Source: Asterias amurensis
Lineage: Eukaryota > Echinodermata > Asteroidea > Forcipulatida > Asteriidae
DNA: 64,000 bases
Assembly: GCF_032118995.1 (NCBI RefSeq)
Contig: NC_092649.1
Span: 23,977,332 to 24,041,331 of the forward strand
Direction: 5' to 3'
The position numbers and the translations under genes were made by a program. Every line of letters begins with the position of its first letter. Position 1 is the stretch's first letter. Positions 1 to 9,900 of the stretch are shown in pieces. The notes beneath the pieces are model-generated. The model was not told where the DNA came from. It did no database searches and saw only the letters and a program-made list of their open reading frames with translations.

Positions 1-662
1 GCGCCTATAAACTACTGTGCTATATGATCTTTGGTATTAATTGAAAGTTCGGGTCTCATATAGATCATTCGAAAATACAGAGCACCGTGAAATTATGGTA
101 AACTTGTTTAGTGACCTCTTGCGTTTAAATGTTTATGTCTGCGCTGATTTGGGCCGGGTACGTGACGCGGTCGGTTACGGGCCGGGTACCTGACTCGGAC
201 TTTTACATACAACGGGATGTGGGAATGGATAACTCGCCATGTAACCGAGAGACGACCAGAAAAACTTAAATATCGTCAACACAAGGGGGGAAAACATGAA
301 ACAAACACTATTTATTGGGAAGTGGTGCAGCTATAGACTGATTTCCGTGTTTGGGTTTTCATTAATCTGTCGATTTGTTCTGAATTTACGTGAATTACGT
401 GCCGCGTCACAGGCTTTTTGACGTGTACTTAAGGAATAGTATGGCAATTCGGCACCGAAAATGACGAAGTCGTCCGCTTGCAGCAAATTTTAAAACATCT
501 ATAAAACAGGTAAGAATGACGCAATGGTGACGTCAAGTATTGGAATAACTAAGTTGAGTTATAAGCTACAATTTGGAGTGTAATGTGTAACGATGGGACA
601 TTGTTTAGTACAAGATTATTTCATAACAAAATTTGTGTTCAAACTTTATGGGAATAGGGCCG

Positions 663-722
663 GTAAAACAAATAATAAGAAGAATAATAATAAGAAAAAG
701 AATAATAATAAAAAACTAAAAA
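663..722. repeat. AAT/AAG-rich microsatellite
   Basis: Imperfect run of AATAAT and AAGAAT units inside the leftmost USP19 intron. Apart from this, bases 1-849 show no exon or repeat I can identify. Confidence 0.7.
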
Positions 723-849
723 ATCTCTACGATTACAATAGGCATTTCGGCTGTTAGGTCGAAACTCCTAATTATTGAAAGCATTCCCCTACATTTGGTG
801 GTTTTATTTGGTCAACTTAAAATGGTAATGTTTTTTTTTTTTTTTGCAG

Positions 850-910
850 ATGTGAAGTTCTTTCTAGGGAGCTCTCAGGGGAGGATGTGCAAGAGGTCAT
901 GGTAATGCAG
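850..910 (+). CDS. USP19: USP19 exon preceding the MYND finger
   Basis: A poly-T tract and GCAG acceptor precede 61 bases that read LSRELSGEDVQEVMVMQ in the only useful frame, followed by the strong donor GTAAGA. It ends on a complete codon and joins in phase to the MYND exon at 2323. The short acidic-helical peptide has no diagnostic motif, so the call rests on splice sites and phase. Confidence 0.72.
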
Positions 911-3900
911 GTAAGAATGTCTTGGAGCAATAGTCTTAAGAAGTTGTCTATTCAGTTCGATTACAAATAGATTAATAATAATAATAAACATTTCTATGGC
1001 GCTCTACAATTAACACAGCGCCTTACAAGAAAAACAAAATAACATAAGAGGCTCTCAGTGGGGAAACAAACGTTTGAGAGACCGCTTGAAGATCGAAGTA
1101 GACTCTGCTTCTCTGACGTCACAGGGCAGTTGGTTCCAAAGCTTAGGAGCTGCATTGAAGAATAGATTGTCTCCAGCCTTTTTATAGGAGCGAGGAACAA
1201 CCAAGCGTGTAACATCAGAAGCAGAGCGGAGCCTTCTACGGTCTTCAGAATGACCAGTATTGTAGAGGATGAAGTTTTCTGTGAGGTATTTTGGTGCTTG
1301 ACCATGAAGACATTTGTGAACATACAGGAGGATTTTGTATTTGATTCTTTCTCGTACTGGCAGCCAGTGAAGAGATCTCAGCAGGTCAGAGGAATTTTGT
1401 TCTCTGCCAAAGGCAAACACAAGACGAGCAGATTACATTGGGTAATGAGAGTCAGGGCTTGAATTTGACACTTGATGGCAAGCCTGAGGAGGCCAGTGTT
1501 TTTAGCCCCCTTACCAGTAGTCATGACCTGACAAGTCTAGCAATCTTGTGTTTTTCAACTGAATAATAATAGGGCCTACTTCTCTATGTAGTATTTGAAA
1601 GATGTGATGCATTAATTTGCGATACCTATTAAACGCAAGGGACACTATTCGTAATTACTCAAAACAACTGTTTGCATAAAACCTTTCTTGGTGACGAGTA
1701 ATGGGGAGAGGTTGATGGTATAAACATTGTGAGAAATGGCTCCCTCTGAAGTGCCATAGTTTTCAAGAAAGAAGTAACTTTCCACGAATTTGATTTTGAG
1801 ACCTCAGATTTAGAACTTGAGGTCTCGAAATCAACCATCTAAACGCACACAATTTTGTGAGACAAGGGTTATTTTTCTTTCATTATTATCTCGCAACTTC
1901 GATGACCGATTGAGCTCAAACTTTCACAGATTTGTTATTTTATGCATATGTTGAGATACACCAACTGTGAAGGCTAGTCTTTGACAATTACCAATAGTGT
2001 CCACTGTCTTTAAAGGCAGTGGACACTATTGGTAATTACTCAAAATAATTGTTTGCATAAAACCTCGTCTGACAAGGGTGTTTTTTTTTTCATTATTATC
2101 TTGCAACTTGGCAACCAATTGAGCTTACATTTTCACCGGTTCGTTATTTTATCTTTGACAATTACCAATAGTTTCCAGTGTCTTTAATTTACAATACCTA
2201 TTAAGCACAATAATTTCAAGATCATAATTTTCTAGTCTATAACTTTTCAAAATTTACCCAGTCAGTTTCCCTTGTGGTTGATATTGATATCTATAACTTT
2301 TGTGTTTGTTTGTCTGTGCCAGCGGATGATGATGCCACCTCCTGCTGCTAGATGTTCATACTGTAGGAAAGAAAGAGAATCGGATCACTCCCTGAAACAC
2401 TGCACCAAGTGTTACAGAGCAGGCTACTGTGATCGGTAAGTACACCTCCTTGATTGGTATGACACTGCTCTACCATTGCAAGGGTCATGGGTTCGAATCC
2501 TACCCGAATTATATGCCTGTGATTTGTTTTCACAGAGCTCGGGGGAAGTACTGAGTACACCGTCATCACACACATTTGGTTTATATGCATAACACAAAAA
2601 TGAACATTTTTATCCCCAATGCAAATTTAACATCTATATGGAAAGGTTTGCGGTAACACCATGTAATGACTATCTCTAAATGAGTTGCGGTGGTTCTGAA
2701 AAGAACCGTTGGTTTCAACTCGACGTTTCGATATGCTCTGATCGTCTTGTGGAGAAAGCTTTAAAGGGAAGGTACACGTTTGGTAATTACTCAAAACAAA
2801 TATTAACTTAAAAACTGACTTGGTAACGAGCATTGGAGAGTTGTTGATGGTATAAAACATTGTGGGAAACGACTCCCTCTGGAGTAATGTAGTTTTTGAG
2901 AAAGATGTAATTTCTCACTAAAATATTAAAAGACTTCTGGAAGCACGCAAATTCGTCCAACAAGGGTGTTTTTTCTTTCATCATTTTTTCGCAACTTCGA
3001 TGACCAATTGAGCCCAAATTTCCACAGGCTTGTTATTTGATGCTTATGATGGGATACACCAAGTGAGAACACAGGGCTTTATTTCATAGAGCTGCTTAAG
3101 CAAAAAATTTTGCTTAAGCAAAAAATTCCTTGCTTAGTAAAATCAGATTATCGGCCAAGACCCCACTCAATTGTTATGCTTAGTAAACAATAGCTAAATA
3201 CCAGTCACAAGCAATGTACATGGCATGAAATTTTGGCCAGTAACATGTGTAAAATAAGCCAGCTATTTTCGTGCTTAAGCAAATTTTTTGCTTAAGCAGC
3301 TGTATGAAATTAGCCCCTGGTCTTTGACAATTACCAAACGTGCACAGTGCCTTTAACATCTGTTAAATTGTTTTTGTTGTCGGACTACTTGTATAGTAAC
3401 TGTCAGAAGAAACACTGGCCAACCCACAACCTGACATGCAGACGTGATCTTGAACCTCTTGGATGTCCGTTCGTTATCAGCCTTCCTGTCTCTCACTGCA
3501 CGTATGCAAGACTCAGTCAGGCCATGGAGGCGTATGCAAGGTAATAATAATATTAATTTTGGGTGCGTTCGTTTAGCTTCCCTTGGTCATCCCCGGTCTG
3601 CCCCGGTGCGTTCGAATAGCTTTTGATGTCATTCCAGGGGCTCACCCAGGTCAGCCCCCAGTGCCCTGCTTGTGGAGTGGGTCACTTGGGGGCTGGCCCC
3701 AGGTAAACGACGTCATTAAGAGAGCGGTGAGTGGTCGTTAGTTTAGCTCTTGTCAGGGGCTCACCCGAGTGAGCACCACGGGGGAGACCTAGGGAAGCTA
3801 AACGAACGCACCCAATAATAACGATAAGAATAACACAGCATTTGTAAAGGTGCACTGTAGTCTGATATAAAACCACTCAAAGGCACCGGCCAAAGTTGAA

Positions 3901-6900
3901 AAAGAAGGAATTCTCAAATGGTAGGGAAAGCAAGCGTGTACAGGTGTGTCTTCAGTTGCTGCTGAAAGAGGGAGATGTTGTGTATTTCCCTGAGGTTTTC
4001 AGGAAGTGAATTCCAGGGCCTGGAATATGGCTTGTTGTGGCTGAACGGATAAGACCTCTGGACTCGATCACTGGTGCTTTTGATCAGCAGAGAGTCATGG
4101 TGTGTCTTTATCAAGATTATTGCTGCATCCTTCAGATGAGACATAAAGCCGTAGATCCAGTGTGTTGTTTAATGCATGTAAAAGAACCCAGTTGTACAAT
4201 CTGTTGTACACGCGTACATGCTAAAATAATTTTTGGCTCACTGAGACAAACATTTTTTGTGTGTGAAGTTGTTTAACTTTTTTTTCAACAACTACAGCAC
4301 CTAAGCAAGTAATATTTTAAGGGAAGCTTTCTACCATCACTATCTTTAAAGGCGATAGACACTATTGGTAATTACCGGTACTCCAAATAATTAATAGCAT
4401 AAAAACTTACTTTGTACCAAGCAATGGAGAGCTGTTGAACTCCCTCTGAAGTAACGTAGTTTTTGAGAAAGAAGTAATTTTCCACCAAAATATTCAAATT
4501 TTATTTTGAGACCAAAATAAGATTGTGGGGTGTCGAAATCAAGCATCTGAAAGCACACAACTTCGTGTGACAAGGGTGTTTCTTCTTAAACAATCGATTC
4601 CCATATACTTCATAGGTACTCTACAAACATATTCCAACCACCGGTAACAGCTACCTGTAAGCCACCGAACTCTGCTGCATCTCCCACTGGCAAACCCCCC
4701 TCTGATGCAAGTGAAATGGCTGAACCATCCACACCGAGTAGGGGGCAAGGGGATGAAGCTGGTCCAGCCCACTCACAGGATAGGGTAGAACTAGATGTGC
4801 AATCGATGGAGGGTGAGACTAGCTCTAGTGAGGTAGCATCAGGAGAGGTTATTGTGGACGGTGAATCGGACGGCACCAAACAGAAAACAGCAGATGGTGT
4901 CGCTAAAGGTAAAGATTGAGTGTATATTATTGCAAAGAAACGTATAAGGGCGGCTCGATCTTTTAGCTTGACAGCTTTTTACATTGTGATATTGTGCCCT
5001 GTAGGCCTATAAAGCATATTGTAAAATATTAAAAAAAAACATTAAGCACTTTAATTACCATAAAAATAGATGGAAAAATAGATGTTAATTTTGCATTGGG
5101 GTTTAAGACTATAGTTTGTTTTATAATGTGTACTAAGCACTGTATATTTAGTACTTTTCCCAAATTCTGTGGAAAAAAAACCTACAGGCAAGTCTTTTGG
5201 GAGGGATTTGAACCCATGACCTTAAGTTCCAGTCATAAACATTGGGTGGGATTCAAACCCACAACCTTAAATTACTAGTCATATGTACAGTGTACATTGC
5301 TTGAGTTTAGTTCCTTGCTTAAAGACACTGGACACTATTTGTAATTACTCAAAATAATTATTAGCATAAAACCTTACTTGGTAACGAGTAATGGGGAGAA
5401 GTTGATGGTATAAAATATTGTTAGAAACGGCTCCCTCTGAAGTAACATATTTTCGAAAAAGAAGTAATTTTCCACGAATTTGATTACGAGACCTCAGAAT
5501 TAGATTTTGAGGTATTGAAATCCAGCATCTGAAAGCACACATCTTCATGTGATAGGGGTGTTTTTCCTTCAATTTCTATCGCGCAACTTAGAAGACCAAT
5601 TGAGTTCAAATTTTCATAGATTTGTTATTTTATGCATATGTTGAGATACACCAAGTGAGAAGACTGGTCTTCAATAACCAACAATAACCAACAGTGTCCA
5701 GTGTCTTTAACACACAATTCTGCATTCATAGTACCCTGTGAAATGCCTGTAGGAGGTTGGAAGTGCTGGGCCCTGGGGTGAGTTTCACAAAGAGTTAAGA
5801 CTAATCTTATATCGAGTTAAGATCACCAAGCTAATCCGCCTCCACAGTACTAAAGCAGCATCAGAGTCCAGCTTTCTCAAGAAGACGATCAGAGCATACT
5901 GATCGAAACGTCGAGTTGAAACCAACGGCTCTTTTCAGAACCACCCCAACTCATTAGAGATAGTCATTACACGGTGTTACCGCAAACCTCTCCATATCGT
6001 ATTTCCACCATGCAAAGTTTCAAACCTACTTAAGACGAGTTACTGTCCTAACTTGGGACTAGCCTGAAGTTTTTAATATCTCCTAGGACTAGTCCTTAAA
6101 AGTTGGGTCTAGTCCTAACTCTTTGTGAAATGGACCCTTGATTGGTCACTAAGGTATGTTGGTCTGACTTACCTTGAAATGTTTTCTTTTGAAATTTTCA
6201 GCAACTGTTCACGGTCAACCTCAGTTACCGGAGAGGACAATGCCGCCATTCTTCATCAAGCCAGTTCATATGTCAGGACATGGTTCGATCGGCCATAATG
6301 GGGAACGACTCTCCGACAGAGGTAAGTTCAGTAAAGCAGGGGAGGGGGGAGGGGTGGTCATAACAGGCAAATTGACTGCAAGTAACTGCCCCATTTGTAA
6401 ATTGACACTCCGCTTAGTTTCCTTTCTTGTGTGCAGTCCTGCTTGCTCCTTATCTTCAAAACTCTGTCCTCATTGTTGTTATTATGCCACCTTCGTTTTA
6501 GTATTTATTTGTTCCTCCTCTAAGAGTAAGATTGCAATTTTTTGTTTATTTGTTGATTTTTGTTTTGTGTTTGTCAGGCATTTCAAAACAAGCCTTTCTG
6601 GCTTAAATGCCCCCTTATTGGTTTGCTCCGTATCCATTACATTAACAACAAAATCCATTTCATTTTCACAAGTTATTTTCTTGATCGGTTCTGGACTGTC
6701 TTTGACTTGAATAGTTGTACTTAATTTGTTCATTATTCTCCGTTTCTGACCATTATGGAAACAAATGTTGATTTAGTTGAATTGTAGCACAAGAAGGTGG
6801 TTTCTTTGATAAATTACAGACAATTGCATGCAATCTTTGGAACCACAAGTAACCAGTACCCAAACAGATGGTGCTCTCGTACGTTGTAAAGAGTCACCGA

Positions 6901-9900
6901 CACACATTCTGTTGTTTGTATCCATGTGGATACATCTTTTGTTCTTTCCTTTGTTCCCTTTACTTCACATCCTTAGTACACACTCTTTGTAGAGCACCCC
7001 AGTCATTAGAATTCCCCTATGGAGATCCTTTGTTTTCCCTTTTCTGTCTTGTTCTCGGGCCACCAGAAGGTATTGAATCTAATATCAGGATTGTCACTGC
7101 TTGTGATAAACTTTAGAATTTATTTTGTTTGTTCCTTTGATTGAATATATAAAGTTTTGTATGAAGCTTTGTGGTATAGTTTCTTGATTCTCCCTTGGTC
7201 TCAGGCGATACACCGATTAACATCAAACACTATGATTTCCTGTCCATGGATTGGAGGAATGATCCCAAGATGCAAAATCACGTCCTGGTGGAATCTAAGT
7301 CATTGGTAAGTGGAAAGTCCAGCGACACTCTCCAGGGCTCGGGTTAAAGGCAGCTGGACACCTTTGGTCATTGTCAAAGACCAGTATGCTCACTCGGGGT
7401 AACTCAACATGTGCATCAAATAACAAACCTGTGATAAGTTGGTCTCCTCAGTTTATTTGATACAAAAATGCAGTTTGTAGTCATGGCTTGTGCTCCTATT
7501 AGACCATTTTAATTGGTAAGGGCTGTGATCTACACCCCCCCCCCCCCCCCCCCCCCGGGAAAAAAATAAAATAAATAGAAAGGCAACAATTGTAGGAAAA
7601 TATTCAAACCCAAATTCAAACCAATAAGAATTTCCATGAAGGTTATTATGAAATTTGTTTTCCTGTACAAATACAAATTGATTATTTGACATTTTATCTT
7701 TGTGCACACTTTGTTTGTGGACACCGCCCTCTGTTGGCATAGCATTGAAAGGCTGTTTACAATTTGTTTCAACCGATAGGAATACACAGAAGATGAGTCT
7801 GTGTATGAACACTATGAAGAAGAGAAGAGCACCAGCCTAGACCATTGCCTTAACCTCTTCACTGAGCCTGAGAGGCTGGCACCAGACGAAGCATGGTAAG
7901 GATTTTAATGATGGAGTATGTGAATCCATTGGGTGTATGAATGATTGGTGATTCACAACTCATTGCGCCTGCTAAAAGATTTGTCCTAGTTCTGACCACC
8001 AGACTCTTTCAATAAAATTTCATAAAAATTTAACAAATTTGTGGCATCTCTGTGATCAATCGACTCTCGCTACAACAAGATCACTTTAGGAGAATTTTCC
8101 GTATGGTGCCACCACTTTTCCATTCAATATGAAATAATATAGTATCTAATTTACCTCAATGAGATGTCCCTTTTTGTAAAAATGAGCGAAAAGGAGGTGG
8201 CGCCATACGGAAAGTTATCCTCCCTTTTATAACAGAAATTTTGTTACAAGAAACACAAAGTAGAAATGAGATTCAGGACTTCAGAATGTAATCTTTAAAA
8301 AGCAGAATGTCCTTTAAATTCTCCTGTTTTTTAATATAAGAAATGTCGGGTCGCACTAAGCTCCTTGTGAGTTATTTTTGTGGTTTGTTGTTTTCATCTG
8401 TTTTCAAAATGAATGTGTGTTTTTATTATGTTTTTAATGGTTCTAATCTTTTTTGACTGTGGTAAATGACATTGTAATTGCTCATATTTAAAGTAATTTG
8501 ATTGCTGTTTCCTTTATTCATTTAAATTAATGTAATAGCGGCGTATAGGTATATTTTTATTGTGTATTTTCTATGTTCAGAGCATTTAAACAAAATTATA
8601 AATTATTATTATTATCATTAAAATAATGCTGTTTATAAGGATTGTTAACTATACATCAGTGTCTTGCAAACCCGAGGTGTATATTGTTTTTTATCCCTGA
8701 TGCAAAATGCTACACAAATACTTAGTTTATTTTCTTTGTTTCACCTGAAGGTACTGTCCACAGTGCAAGGAACACCGTGAGGCAACAAAGCAAATGTCTC
8801 TTTGGCGTCTGCCATCTTCTCTTATCATCCAACTTAAAAGATTCTCCTTTAAGAACATGATCTGGAGAGATAAGATTGATAAGATGATCCGCTATCCAGT
8901 CAGGTAATCTTAATACTGCGTCCATATTTGTTTAAGCAATATGAATGTTCTGACGGCCCTTACAAGTCGTTGTATGGCCAACTGATGTAATTACCTATTG
9001 AGGATGTTTAAACTTTTTTGAATTGAATTGAATTGATTTGTCCTCGTAATTTAAACTTGGGTAATTATCTGCACACGTTCATCCTGGAGAAAAAAACCGC
9101 CACACACTGGGGTTGACCCAGGGAAGCTAAACGAATGCACCCATTGTGTATCCCCAAAGCAAATTTAACATCTTAAAATAACAGATTTGTTTATAGTTTG
9201 TTTTTAAATAGTTTTGATTGATTGGTTTTTTGTCTCAGGGGTCTGGATTTGTCGCCGTACTGCCATGGAGTGAAGGGCCCTGTCCCTCCGATCTATGACC
9301 TTTACGGGGTCATTAATCACCATGGAGGAATTTTAGGTGGTCATTATACCGCCATTGGTCGCCTCCCCAGTGTAGAAAGCTGGAAGAAAAATGAACATGG
9401 TATGTCTGCTCCTTCATTCATAAACTAGCTTATTATCAAATATTCTTGAGGTTTTTTTTAAAGACAGTGGACACTACTGGTAATTGTCTAAGACCAGTCT
9501 TCTCACTTGGTGTATCTCAACGTATGCATGAAATAACAAACCTGTGAAAATTTGAGCTCAATTGGTCGTCGAAGTTGCGAGCTAATAATGAAAGAAAAAA
9601 CACCCTTGTCACACGAAGTTGTGTGCGTTTAGATGGTCGATTTCGTGGAAAATTACTTCTTTCTCGAAAACTACGTCACCTCAAAGGGAGCTGTTTCTCA
9701 CAATGTTTTATACTATCAACCTCTCCCCATTAATCGTTACCAAGTGAGGTTTTATGCTGATAATTATTTTGAGTAATTACCAATAGTGTCCACTGCCTTT
9801 AAAGGTTTTAAAATTTTAAGTTTGAAACAACTATTTCTTGTTTCTATACTTGTACTGATCGTCTCCAAAAGCTTATTGATAATGCTAATGACTATATGAC

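Noticed and set aside
6174..6710. 178-residue open frame on the + strand
   Set aside because: Only 6202-6321 is similar to USP19; the frame simply continues through the strong donor GTAAGT into intron with low-complexity composition.
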